DNA of 64,000 bases from positions 1 to 64,000 of the forward strand of contig JAQXGH010000024.1 of assembly GCA_029006195.1 (NCBI GenBank), given 5' to 3'. The DNA is from Bacillota bacterium (GTDB taxonomy: Bacteria; Bacillota; Clostridia; Peptostreptococcales; Anaerovoracaceae). The position numbers and the translations under genes were made by a program. Shown here one piece after another: positions 35,245 through 44,047 of the stretch (positions within the stretch are counted from its first letter, which is position 1; every line of letters begins with the position of its first letter). The notes beneath the pieces are model-generated. The model saw only the letters and a program-made list of their open reading frames with translations. It was not told where the DNA came from and did no database searches.

Positions 35245-35613
35245 ATGGGCAAAGGATATAGACAGGGCAGAATCGGAGAAGAAATCCGTAAGATAATAAG
35301 CGACATGCTTCTTCGTGGCCTGAAGGATCCTAGACTGGACACAATGATCAGCATTACAGCTGTTGAAGTAACAAACGACAACAGCTATGCTACAGTGTTC
35401 TTCTCAAAGCTTGGCATCAGTTCAGATCCTGAAATTGCTCAGGAGCAGAAGCAGGAACTGATCGATGCATTTGCAAGCGCAAAGGGATTCATCAGAAACG
35501 AAATCGCGAAGAAAATGAAGCTTCGCCATGTGCCTGAACTTATTTTCAAGTATGACACATCACTTGAATACGGCAGACACATTGAAGAAATCATCAGCAC
35601 CCTGGATAAATAA
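35245..35613 (+). CDS. rbfA: Ribosome-binding factor A
   Basis: A 122-residue KH-like protein needed for 16S 5'-end maturation. It shows GRIGEEIRKIISDML, LKDPRLD, VTNDNSYATVFFS and LRHVPELIFKYD, in order. It lies 21 bases after infB with GAAAGGA upstream, the universal place. Confidence 0.96.
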   Translation: MGKGYRQGRIGEEIRKIISDMLLRGLKDPRLDTMISITAVEVTNDNSYATVFFSKLGISSDPEIAQEQKQELIDAFASAKGFIRNEIAKKMKLRHVPELIFKYDTSLEYGRHIEEIISTLDK

Positions 35614-35628
35614 GATAAGGAAACTAAT

Positions 35629-36600
35629 ATGGGCATTACAAAAAATGCTTCGCTAAAAGACATAGCTCGTAAGCTTATGTGGGCGAGTGATATCATCATA
35701 TTTGTACATCAGAACCCGGACGGAGACGCTCTGGGTTCTTCGACTGCTCTTGCTAAAACATTAAGAGGTATGGGCAAGACAGCTTATGTACTTCTGGAAG
35801 AAGAAGTTCCAGGATATCTTTCGTTTATGGATACAGATTGCTGCACTTTAGACAGAAACTGCATAGCTGATCCAGATGTCTGCATTTGTGTTGACTGTTG
35901 TGAGTACAGCAGATTTGCAAGTATAGCCGACATCTATGATAAGGGCAAGACAAAACTCTGCGTAGACCATCATCTAAACGACACTGGTTTTGGTGATTTT
36001 TATTATATCGACAGTACAGCAGCTGCAGCAGCTGAGCTTATCTATAAGCTTATTGTTGCACTTGATGAAGATATAACACGTGATATTGCCAATGCTCTTT
36101 ACATAGGAATTTCAACAGATACGGGCTCGTTTAAGTACTCAAATACAACTGCAGATACACACGAAATTGCCATGAATCTGTTAAGAGTAGGAATAGACCA
36201 TAATGATATTATTGTAAATCTCTATCAAAATAAGAAAATTACTGAAGTAGAGGTTCAGAGCATGGCTGTTAATGAGAAAAAAATGATCGCAGGCGGCAAG
36301 GGCGCTATCACTATGGTCACTGCTGAAATGCTCGAAAGCTGTAATGCTGATTTGGGTGATGCTGAGTCTGTGATCGATGTGCTTAGAGATATTTCAGGCG
36401 TTGAAATTGCCGCAGTTCTTAAGGAACGCGGTGATAAAATAAAGGTAAGCTTTAGAGCTAAATCATATGCTAACGTTGCTGAAATTGCTCAGAAATTCGG
36501 TGGTGGCGGACATGTAAAAGCTGCAGGCTGCACGCTTGAATGCGGAAAGGATGAAGCTTTGGCAAAGATAGAAGCTAGTATTTGTGAAGCACTGAAATAA
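35629..36600 (+). CDS. nrnA: Bifunctional oligoribonuclease/PAP phosphatase NrnA
   Basis: A 323-residue DHH/DHHA1 phosphodiesterase that degrades nano-RNA and 3'-phosphoadenosine 5'-phosphate. Motifs: HQNPDGDALGSS, VDCCEYSRF, DHHLND and, in the DHHA1 domain, KFGGGGHVKAAGC. It lies between rbfA and truB, as in many Firmicutes. Confidence 0.94.
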   Translation: MGITKNASLKDIARKLMWASDIIIFVHQNPDGDALGSSTALAKTLRGMGKTAYVLLEEEVPGYLSFMDTDCCTLDRNCIADPDVCICVDCCEYSRFASIADIYDKGKTKLCVDHHLNDTGFGDFYYIDSTAAAAAELIYKLIVALDEDITRDIANALYIGISTDTGSFKYSNTTADTHEIAMNLLRVGIDHNDIIVNLYQNKKITEVEVQSMAVNEKKMIAGGKGAITMVTAEMLESCNADLGDAESVIDVLRDISGVEIAAVLKERGDKIKVSFRAKSYANVAEIAQKFGGGGHVKAAGCTLECGKDEALAKIEASICEALK

Positions 36601-36605
36601 TAGAA

Positions 36606-37652
36606 ATGAAAGACGGAATTATTATATTAAATAAGCCACAGGAATGGACATCAAGTGACTGTGTTGCCATCTGTAGACGTAACCTTAAGTGCAGAGGTAT
36701 TAAAAAGGTTGGTCACGGCGGCACGCTTGATCCGATGGCAACAGGTGTTTTGCCTATTTTCATCGGTCAGGCTACGAGAATCATGGAATACATGGAGCTT
36801 GATTATAAGGCATATAGATGTACAGCTAGACTTGGGCTTACAACAGATACACTTGATGTCTGGGGCCAGGTAATTGAAGAAGTACCTGCATCTGAACTCA
36901 TTTGTGAAGGTAATATCACTGAAGAAATGATAAGAGATGCACTGGCTGGCTTCGTAGGACATATAGAGCAGATTCCTCCTAAGTACTCAGCTGTTAGAGT
37001 TAACGGCAGAAGATTATATGATTATATGTACAAGGGTGAGGAGATCGACTTCGAAATTAAGCCTAGACCTGTACATATCAAAAGTATGGATGTTTTATCT
37101 GTAGATTTAGATAAGGCGGAAGTTACTTTTGATGTTACATGCTCTAAGGGAACATATATAAGAACCATTTGCAGCGACCTTGGTGAGAAGCTGGGCTGCG
37201 GATGTGCGATGACAAAACTTGAAAGAAGAGCGTCAGGAATCATTTCACTTGATAAAGCTGGTGCTCCGGGAACTCCGGGAGCTATAGTAAGCGCTGAGCA
37301 GGTCAAGACAATGACTGCTGAGGAACTGGAAGCTATTATGATACCAGCTGATTATCCGCTTGTTTCACTGGGTTCAGTCGAAATAAGTGAAGAAAGGGCT
37401 GTTTACTTCAGCAGAGGCAACAGCATCTGGTGGACTCAGGTGAAGGAAACAATGAAGCCTGACTATGATGCCTTAAGGGAAACAGGCAAATCCGGTGAGG
37501 ATGGAGATATACCTGTTAACCATAGGGGCAGAAGATATGATCTTATTTATAAGGTTTATCAGGAAGGCACTGGTCAATTCCTGGGAACCGGGTATTTAGA
37601 TAAAGACGAGAACAGACTTAAGGCCGACAAGGTGTTTATAAGTCAAAGATAA
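36606..37652 (+). CDS. truB: tRNA pseudouridine(55) synthase
   Basis: A 348-residue TruB, longer than the usual 290-310 residues. The catalytic Asp is D42 in GGTLDPMATGVLP; KYSAVRVNGRRLYDY and KGTYIRTICSDLG are also present. The extra length is in the C-terminal PUA-like region, where a charged segment (ETGKSGEDGDIPVNHRGR) seems inserted. It makes pseudouridine 55 of tRNA. It begins 5 bases after nrnA. Confidence 0.94.
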   Translation: MKDGIIILNKPQEWTSSDCVAICRRNLKCRGIKKVGHGGTLDPMATGVLPIFIGQATRIMEYMELDYKAYRCTARLGLTTDTLDVWGQVIEEVPASELICEGNITEEMIRDALAGFVGHIEQIPPKYSAVRVNGRRLYDYMYKGEEIDFEIKPRPVHIKSMDVLSVDLDKAEVTFDVTCSKGTYIRTICSDLGEKLGCGCAMTKLERRASGIISLDKAGAPGTPGAIVSAEQVKTMTAEELEAIMIPADYPLVSLGSVEISEERAVYFSRGNSIWWTQVKETMKPDYDALRETGKSGEDGDIPVNHRGRRYDLIYKVYQEGTGQFLGTGYLDKDENRLKADKVFISQR

Positions 37653-37674
37653 AACTAATCGAGGTATAGCTAAA

Positions 37675-38610
37675 ATGATAGTATTCAACAGTTTAGACGA
37701 AATACATAACATAGAACCGACTGTTGTGGCACTTGGCAATTTTGACGGTGTTCACAAGGGTCATCAGGAAATCATATCAAGAACAGTTAACGAAGCTAAG
37801 TCAGCTGGACTTAAGAGTGCGGTATTCACTTTCTCTAACCACACAAGCACACTGCTCAAACATATTCCTGCGGTTAAAAATATTCTCTACGTTGAACAGA
37901 AAATCAAAATTATAGAATCAATGGGCGTTGACTATATGTTCAACATTCCATTCACTCACGAAATTCTTGGTATGAGCCCTGAAGATTTCATTCAGCAGAT
38001 TCTGATAGATAAATTCAAAATCAGAGAAGCTTACTGCGGATTTAATTACACATTCGGTTACAAGGCTCAGGGTACTCCGGAACTCCTTATGCGCGAAGGC
38101 ATTAAAAAGGGATTTGGTATCCACGTTCAGGAACCGTTCATGATCGATGATACTGTAGTAAGCAGCACTTTCATCAGAGGTCTTATCGCAGAAGGTAAGA
38201 TGGAAGCTGTAACAAAGTTTATGGGAAGAAACTATGATATAGATGGTATTGTTCAGGAAGGAAATAAGCTGGGCAGAACGATCGGATTCCCAACATGCAA
38301 CATTACGATCGACAATACAATGATTACACCGCCAAACGGCGTATACGTTACTATGTGTACTTATGACGGTAAGAGCTATCCTGCAATCACTAACGTTGGC
38401 AACAAGCCTACAATTGGCGATTATGAAAAGAATATTGAAACTCATATCTTCAATTTCGATCAGGAAATTTACGGAAAGCCGATTTCAGTTGAGTTCATTA
38501 AGCATACTAGACCTGAGCAGAAATTCAACAGCGTTGAAGAGCTCAAGAAAAGAATTGCACAGGACTGCATCGAAGCTAAGGCTTATCACAGAAAGACTGG
38601 ACTGCTTTAA
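37675..38610 (+). CDS. ribF: Bifunctional riboflavin kinase/FAD synthetase
   Basis: A 311-residue two-domain enzyme making FMN and FAD. The N-terminal adenylyltransferase has VALGNFDGVHKGHQEI; the C-terminal flavokinase has GRTIGFPTCNI and ITNVGNKPT. It ends the operon; the common follower rpsO is absent and a terminator lies 25 bases on. Confidence 0.95.
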   Translation: MIVFNSLDEIHNIEPTVVALGNFDGVHKGHQEIISRTVNEAKSAGLKSAVFTFSNHTSTLLKHIPAVKNILYVEQKIKIIESMGVDYMFNIPFTHEILGMSPEDFIQQILIDKFKIREAYCGFNYTFGYKAQGTPELLMREGIKKGFGIHVQEPFMIDDTVVSSTFIRGLIAEGKMEAVTKFMGRNYDIDGIVQEGNKLGRTIGFPTCNITIDNTMITPPNGVYVTMCTYDGKSYPAITNVGNKPTIGDYEKNIETHIFNFDQEIYGKPISVEFIKHTRPEQKFNSVEELKKRIAQDCIEAKAYHRKTGLL

Positions 38611-38617
38611 GCAGTCA

Positions 38618-39388
38618 TTATTTAAGATATTCACGCATTCGCCCATTCATATGGGCGAATGTTTTTCTTGTTATAGGGTTATTTGATTCAAAGGCCAGCA
38701 TCTGATAAAGATACCCTTGATCTGCAGCAATCCTGCGGCTAATAGGGAAAACAAGTTCAAAAGCGAAACAAATATGGCTGACCAGATTATCTACAGCAGT
38801 TCCTCTAGTGGATCTTAGAACGCAGCTTCCGCTATTAAAAGCAGCTAGGACAGCCGGGCTTACTTCGCTGTTATAAAGTTCTTCTGTTGTAACACCATAA
38901 ATCACTTCCATAGGTGATTCCATATTTACCCTCAGAATATCAATTTTATCTGCATCTCTTATGATATTGCAGAACATAAGATGGCGCCCCGAAAAGCCGT
39001 CTTCGATTCTGAATTTATTGTGCTGCCTGATGGCAGTTTCGATAAACGAAAGCTCCTCATCTGTCATCGAAGACCCGCCAAAAGATTCAATTAGTCCTTC
39101 CTTAAAAAGCAGATCAGCTCCAAAAGAAGCATGATTGATGGATTCTGCATCCTTAAAAGTGCCATAGATTCTTACCTGTTCAAATCTGCCGATATCATGT
39201 AACATGCCTATGGACCAGGCGATATCGCGGTCGTTTTCGCAAAGCCCTAAAGCCTCAGATATCTCATCTGTTATCTGGGCAACCTTTTCAGTGTGTACTA
39301 TCTTGAGAAGAATCTTCTCATCTTTAATGTCATAACCACTAGTATAGTCTATAAACCTATCTATTATCAGTTTCCTGTTAATGCTCAA
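38618..39388 (-). CDS. HD-domain phosphohydrolase
   Basis: A 256-residue cytosolic protein with an HD domain: H32 (ILLKIVHTEKV), then the H64-D65 pair in GMLHDIGRFE, and a later AIRQHNKF and DADKIDIL. HD enzymes hydrolyse nucleotides or cyclic dinucleotides; the substrate here is not evident. The start is TTG with GGAGG 9 bases upstream. Its last codons contain the ribF terminator on the other strand. A TATAAT box lies near 39426-39431. Confidence 0.82.
   Translation of the reverse strand: MSINRKLIIDRFIDYTSGYDIKDEKILLKIVHTEKVAQITDEISEALGLCENDRDIAWSIGMLHDIGRFEQVRIYGTFKDAESINHASFGADLLFKEGLIESFGGSSMTDEELSFIETAIRQHNKFRIEDGFSGRHLMFCNIIRDADKIDILRVNMESPMEVIYGVTTEELYNSEVSPAVLAAFNSGSCVLRSTRGTAVDNLVSHICFAFELVFPISRRIAADQGYLYQMLAFESNNPITRKTFAHMNGRMREYLK
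38636..38666 (+). terminator. ribF terminator embedded in the convergent HD gene
   Basis: CATTCGCCCAT (38636-38646) pairs with ATGGGCGAATG (38651-38661), 11 bp, then TTTTT. On the minus strand these bases encode codons near the end of the HD protein (TFAHMNGRMRE). A weaker hairpin (GACTGC/GCAGTC) spans the ribF stop. Confidence 0.85.
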
Positions 39389-39516
39389 AGTAATGACCTC
39401 CTCTGTTTAATAAAGACTAATAAGTATTATACAGTAAATTGTTTATCAAACATAATCAATTTAGTGATAAAATATACAATTAGTAGTTAATAGATTCATT
39501 TGGGAGACAAAAGCCT

Positions 39517-41550
39517 ATGCTTGGACAAAATGTATTATCTGCAATTTCAGCAACATACCATAGTATCTATCTTGTTAATATAGAGAAGGATGCTTATATT
39601 GACCTGCGAACTGTTAACAGGATAGAAGACGATATGGTAGGAAAAGATGGTGCGCAGGAGTATTTTAATACTATTATCAGGCTTTTCGCTGTTTCTAAAT
39701 ATTTTGATGCACTCCTGGATTTCTATTGTATAGATATGTGGGATGATCTTATTAACGACAGCAATTCCTATTCTATGGAATACGAAAGAAACGATATAGG
39801 GTGGGTAAGAACAAGCCTCATAGTTGCCAGCAGGGATAATAAGGATAGAATTACACATGTTGTCGTTACTACCCAGGAAATCAATGAACAAAAGAAAACT
39901 GAGCAGACGCTTCAAAAGGCTCTGGAAGACACAATCAAGGCCAACAGAGAACTTCTGTTTAACAGATCTGTAATGCATCAGCTTGGTGATGAATACTTTA
40001 CTGTATTCTTCGCTGATTTAGATGATGATACCTTCAGAGTTGAGAAGATAGACAATATAGATCAGATCAGAAGTGCACTGGGAAACAGCTTTTACAGCAC
40101 CAGTTTCAGCGAGGCTGTTAGGCTTTACATAAATCATTACGTAGTTCCTGAAGAGCAGCAAAGAATCAGAGAAACCTTTGATTTTGATAATCTGCGAAGA
40201 GAGCTTGAATTAAAAAAGAGCATTACTTTGAGATATAACTGCATTCTGGCATCAGGGGAGATCGTATGTATCGAAACTCATATAGTTAAGGTTAACGATG
40301 GAGTTTCAGATGGCGGTATAATACTGGGAATTAGAAATGTTGAAGAAGAGGTCAGGGCGCAGAGACAGCAGAAAAAGGCTCTCACAGATGCACTTGATAA
40401 AGCTAATAAAGCCAGCCTTGCTAAAACAGAATTCTTAAATAATATGGCACATGACATAAGAACACCCATGAATGCAATAATCGGATTTACTGATTTAGCC
40501 AAGGAAAGTGTCGGGGACATAGAGCTTGTAAGTGATTATCTTAACAAGATTTCGGTTTCAAGCAATCACCTGTTGTCGTTAATAAATGATGTTCTTGAAA
40601 TGGGAAGAATAGAAAGCGGCAATATCAGCATAACTCCTGAGGAAATGAACCTTAAATCTTTAGTTGATGAAATAGGAATGATCCTCAATGTAAATGCCGA
40701 GAAAAAGAACATAGATTTATCGATAAACACTGAAAACATAAATAACGAGAACGTTTATGCTGACAAACTTAGACTTAGCCAGATGCTTATTAATATTGTC
40801 AGCAATTCCATCAAATTTACAGAGGAGAACGGTCAAATTACAGTGGACGTTTCCCAGGATGGCGATAAATATACATTTAAGGTAAGTGATACAGGTATCG
40901 GAATTAAACCTGAGTTCATAGATCATATTTTTGAGCCTTTCTCACGTGAAAGTTCATCAACAATTAGCCAAATCCAGGGCACTGGACTGGGTATGGCTAT
41001 AACTAAGAGTCTTGTCGATATGATGGAAGGCTCCATTATGGCGCAGAGCCAGGTTGGCCAAGGCACAACATTTACAGTTGAGATACCTCTTAAGGCTTCT
41101 GATGCAAAGGCTATAGACTTTGCAGAAAAAGAGGAGGAAACAGGGGTTTCATTAGAAGGCAGACGAGTTCTTCTGGTAGAAGATAATGATCTCAATAGAG
41201 AAATTGCTGAGGTTATTTTAACCAAGGCGGGAATGAGCGTTGTGTCAGCCTGCGATGGAACCGAGGCTGTATCGATTATGGCAGCTTCTAAGCCATTTGA
41301 CTTTGACATGATTCTTATGGATATACAGATGCCAAAGATGAATGGATATGAGGCAACTTCAGTAATTCGTGATATGGAGGATCCAGGTATTTCACAGATC
41401 CCTATCATTGCTGTTACTGCTAATGTTTTTGAATACGATAGAGAAAATGCATTCGCAGCCAAAATGGATGCGCATATTCCTAAACCAATAGATATCAAAC
41501 TTCTTACCGAGACATTAAAAGAAATACTAAAAATAAAAGGATTAAGTTAA
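39517..41550 (+). CDS. Soluble hybrid histidine kinase with C-terminal receiver
   Basis: A 677-residue hybrid kinase with no clear membrane segment. Two PAS-like blocks lie in residues 1-125 and 150-280, then HisKA with phospho-accepting H312 in NNMAHDIRTPMNA, HATPase_c (NSIKFTEENG, DTGIGI, GTGLGMAI), and a receiver from about 550 (LLVEDNDLNREI) with acceptor D602 in LMDIQMPKMNG. The receiver would pass phosphate to an unseen Hpt or regulator. GGGAGA precedes the ATG. Signal unknown. Confidence 0.9.
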   Translation: MLGQNVLSAISATYHSIYLVNIEKDAYIDLRTVNRIEDDMVGKDGAQEYFNTIIRLFAVSKYFDALLDFYCIDMWDDLINDSNSYSMEYERNDIGWVRTSLIVASRDNKDRITHVVVTTQEINEQKKTEQTLQKALEDTIKANRELLFNRSVMHQLGDEYFTVFFADLDDDTFRVEKIDNIDQIRSALGNSFYSTSFSEAVRLYINHYVVPEEQQRIRETFDFDNLRRELELKKSITLRYNCILASGEIVCIETHIVKVNDGVSDGGIILGIRNVEEEVRAQRQQKKALTDALDKANKASLAKTEFLNNMAHDIRTPMNAIIGFTDLAKESVGDIELVSDYLNKISVSSNHLLSLINDVLEMGRIESGNISITPEEMNLKSLVDEIGMILNVNAEKKNIDLSINTENINNENVYADKLRLSQMLINIVSNSIKFTEENGQITVDVSQDGDKYTFKVSDTGIGIKPEFIDHIFEPFSRESSSTISQIQGTGLGMAITKSLVDMMEGSIMAQSQVGQGTTFTVEIPLKASDAKAIDFAEKEEETGVSLEGRRVLLVEDNDLNREIAEVILTKAGMSVVSACDGTEAVSIMAASKPFDFDMILMDIQMPKMNGYEATSVIRDMEDPGISQIPIIAVTANVFEYDRENAFAAKMDAHIPKPIDIKLLTETLKEILKIKGLS

Positions 41551-41553
41551 ACA

Positions 41554-42477
41554 ATGGTTGCATTATCTATATTACTTGCTATTACCGGCGGGGTTTTGAT
41601 GTCAATTCAGAGCCCTACCAATACTGAATTATCTAAATATGTAGGAAACTGCCAGGCGGCGTGTATGTCATTTGGCGGAGGGTTACTAATTCTGCTCATT
41701 GCTTCAATAATTGATGGTGGCGGAAGCATTGAGATGTTAACTCGCGCACAGCCCTGGATGCTATGCGGAGGCTTCTATGGTGCTGCACTTGTACTAGTTG
41801 TTACTTTCGCAGCGCCAGCTTTGGGGATTGCTTTGACGCTTACCCTTATGATGCTGGGGCAGCTTGTTATGGGAACTATAGTTGACTGGCTGGGATTATT
41901 CCATACTGCTGTGATTACTATTACACCTCTCAGAATTGCGGGCTGTCTTATTACAACTGTTGGGATCATACTTGTTTATGTGGGAAAGAAGCAGCAGGGC
42001 GGATCTAAAAGCTCACAAAAGAGTGCAGCTGTTTTGCTTTCGATAATATCATTTGGTGCAGGCTGTCTGGGGTCGATTCAGACTCCGTCCAATGCAGCGC
42101 TGGCAGATCTTGTAGGTACAATTGAATCAAGCTGTATGAACTTTGTTGTTGGTACAGTAGCACTGCTTATCGTTACTCTGGTAATTAATAAAGGCAAGTT
42201 AAATAAGATTACAGGCGTAGGCGTAAAACCGTGGATGCTGCTTGGAGGTCTTTATGGTTCATGTGCAGTATTCTTTAATATTGTTATAGTTCCTTATATA
42301 GGTGTTGTGCTTATCACGGTGGGCACTATGCTGGGACAGCTTGTGGGCGCTTTAGTCATAGATAGTAAGGGTCTTCTGCGTTCACCAAAAATCAAGCTTA
42401 ATTTATGGAGAATAATCGGTGTAATCATTATCGGAGTTGGTGTAACTCTGGTTTCAATAGCTAAAATGAATGTCTAG
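41554..42477 (+). CDS. DMT-superfamily permease, duplicated DUF606/YdcZ type
   Basis: A 307-residue membrane protein made of two related halves (about 1-145 and 155-307), each with MSIQSPTNTELS/GSIQTPSNAALA, a QPWML/KPWML-GG-YG segment, and LGQLV. Each half has five or so helices, so it is the fused version of a DUF606 pair. Substrate unknown. It begins 3 bases after the kinase gene, so they may be co-transcribed. Confidence 0.82.
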   Translation: MVALSILLAITGGVLMSIQSPTNTELSKYVGNCQAACMSFGGGLLILLIASIIDGGGSIEMLTRAQPWMLCGGFYGAALVLVVTFAAPALGIALTLTLMMLGQLVMGTIVDWLGLFHTAVITITPLRIAGCLITTVGIILVYVGKKQQGGSKSSQKSAAVLLSIISFGAGCLGSIQTPSNAALADLVGTIESSCMNFVVGTVALLIVTLVINKGKLNKITGVGVKPWMLLGGLYGSCAVFFNIVIVPYIGVVLITVGTMLGQLVGALVIDSKGLLRSPKIKLNLWRIIGVIIIGVGVTLVSIAKMNV

Positions 42478-42506
42478 AAATATAATTTATATTAAGGAGG
42501 TAGGAA

Positions 42507-43289
42507 GTGGGAACTATTAATGGACCATATATGAGTGAAGAACAGATTAGAGAGTATCTGGATAGAATAGAAATTGAATACCCGGAGCAATTGACACCGG
42601 AATACTTAACAAGGCTTCAGTATGCTCACATAACGCATATTCCGTTTGAGAATCTCGATGTTATGAACGGTATAGAGCTTTCAATAGAAAGGGAGCATCT
42701 CTTTAATAAAGTAATAAGAGAAAAACGCGGCGGTATTTGCTCTGAGCTCAATACGCTTTATAACTGGCTTCTTGAATCACTGGGATTTGATGTAACCAGT
42801 TATATTTCTAGAATTATTGCAAAGACTGCACCACTGCAGCCATATAGCCACAGGGTTATAGCAGTTAAATTCGGAGATAAGAAATATCTGACCGACGTCG
42901 GTTTTAATTTTGATCATCACAGAGTACCGCTTCTGATCGAAGAAGGACTTGTTCAAGGGGACGGAGCATGTAACTACAGATTAGAACGCGATGAAATTCT
43001 GGGATGGATAATGTACCAGGAAACTTCAAACGGCTGGAGAAAGAAACTGGCGTTTCAGGAATCACCGCAAATCGATATGGACTTCATAGGCCCAACTTTT
43101 TATGCGCAGTATCATCGTAATGCTAAGATTAACAAATCATTTAAAGTTTCGATTCATCGAGACGGCGAATTTATAGCTGTTAGAGAGGGATCTTATCTTA
43201 AAGAGGTACACGGCATAGTAAATGTAATTGAGAAGATAGAGTCAAGAGAGCGTGAACTCATGCTCATTAAGGATATATTTGGACTCTAA
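42507..43289 (+). CDS. Arylamine N-acetyltransferase
   Basis: A 260-residue NAT enzyme transferring acetyl groups from acetyl-CoA to arylamines, hydrazines or similar substrates. The triad is C78 (KRGGICSELN), H115 (YSHRVIAV) and D130 (KYLTDVGF). AAGGAGG lies before the GTG start. In gut bacteria NATs can modify drugs; the native substrate is not known. The thioesterase gene follows 18 bases later. Confidence 0.93.
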   Translation: MGTINGPYMSEEQIREYLDRIEIEYPEQLTPEYLTRLQYAHITHIPFENLDVMNGIELSIEREHLFNKVIREKRGGICSELNTLYNWLLESLGFDVTSYISRIIAKTAPLQPYSHRVIAVKFGDKKYLTDVGFNFDHHRVPLLIEEGLVQGDGACNYRLERDEILGWIMYQETSNGWRKKLAFQESPQIDMDFIGPTFYAQYHRNAKINKSFKVSIHRDGEFIAVREGSYLKEVHGIVNVIEKIESRERELMLIKDIFGL

Positions 43290-43307
43290 TGATAGGGAGA
43301 TAGTTTA

Positions 43308-43769
43308 ATGGATAGTATTGAAAAAAAGAATTTAGAATTAGAAGAAAGAATAAGCGAATTTTTACATATTAATGCGGACGATGAGAAAAGACATAATGCG
43401 CTTCTTAATCTTAAACTTGTAAAATGTGATTTTGCTAACAGTAAAATCATATTCAGGTTTGATGTAGGAGGAGAATGGTGCCTTAATCCTTATGGCGGAA
43501 TTCATGGAGGCGTAAGCTGCAGCATATTTGATACATCAATGGGAATAGGTGCAGTAGCGATCGCCGGTGAATACGTTACAACAACAGATTTGTCTGTAAA
43601 CTTCCTTAAGCCAATGCTGGGAAGACATTATGACGTTGTATGTGAGTATACACACGTAGGAAACAAGATTATAAGATGTAATGCTAAACTCATAAATATT
43701 GACACCGGTGAACTCTCAACTATGGCAATGGCCGGTTTCATGAAAGTTAAAAGAACTGTTGTAAGATAA
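43308..43769 (+). CDS. PaaI-family hotdog thioesterase
   Basis: A 153-residue hotdog protein with the motif NPYGGIHGGVSCSIFDTSMG, where the HGG...D pattern supplies active-site residues, then TTDLSVNFLKP. It probably hydrolyses acyl- or aryl-CoA. The NAT neighbour suggests a role in acyl-CoA or xenobiotic metabolism, but this is inference. Confidence 0.87.
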   Translation: MDSIEKKNLELEERISEFLHINADDEKRHNALLNLKLVKCDFANSKIIFRFDVGGEWCLNPYGGIHGGVSCSIFDTSMGIGAVAIAGEYVTTTDLSVNFLKPMLGRHYDVVCEYTHVGNKIIRCNAKLINIDTGELSTMAMAGFMKVKRTVVR

Positions 43770-43803
43770 ATGTGAGAATGTTAATAAATTTCTGAAAACT
43801 CTA

Positions 43804-43832
43804 TTGACAATGCTCCCACTTAGGTGTACTAT
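43804..43832 (+). promoter_or_regulatory. Promoter for the leader and Fsr-type efflux gene
   Basis: TTGACA (43804-43809), 17 bp, TACTAT (43827-43832). An overlapping TATAAT at 43830-43835 is 20 bp from the -35. The leader runs from about 43840 to the terminator. Confidence 0.6.
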
Positions 43833-43900
43833 AATGTCAACCAGAAGAGATTCCTACATAGTCTCAACTGGATGATATAGATGGTTCGCAAAGCCAGACA

Positions 43901-43937
43901 TAATAAATGCCTTGAAGTTAATGTTTAAGATTTATTA
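43901..43937 (+). other. Leader hairpin upstream of the leader-peptide ribosome site
   Basis: TAATAAAT (43901-43908) pairs perfectly with ATTTATTA (43930-43937). The next bases, AAAAGAGGTGAT, are the ribosome site of the leader peptide, so this stem could affect access to it. Confidence 0.45.
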
Positions 43938-43952
43938 AAAGAGGTGATAGAA

Positions 43953-43979
43953 GTGAGGGTGTTAATGATCGACAGATAA
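43953..43979 (+). CDS. Eight-codon leader peptide (MRVLMIDR)
   Basis: GTG-AGG-GTG-TTA-ATG-ATC-GAC-AGA-TAA encodes MRVLMIDR. It is preceded by GAGGTGAT, an almost complete anti-16S match at 7 bases. The stop codon ends one base before the terminator stem. This layout matches leader peptides whose stalling controls drug-resistance genes. Confidence 0.62.
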   Translation: MRVLMIDR

Positions 43980-43980
43980 G

Positions 43981-44021
43981 AGGCTACGGTTTGATGGATT
44001 TCAAGTCGTAGCCTTTTTTTT
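43981..44021 (+). terminator. Intrinsic terminator/attenuator before the Fsr-type gene
   Basis: AGGCTACG (43981-43988) pairs with CGTAGCCT (44007-44014), followed by a run of eight T. It lies between the leader peptide and the efflux gene, within the same transcript, so it is a probable attenuator. An antiterminator partner was not obvious by eye. Confidence 0.78.
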
Positions 44022-44047
44022 ATTTTTTGTGCTATAATGATTTCGTT

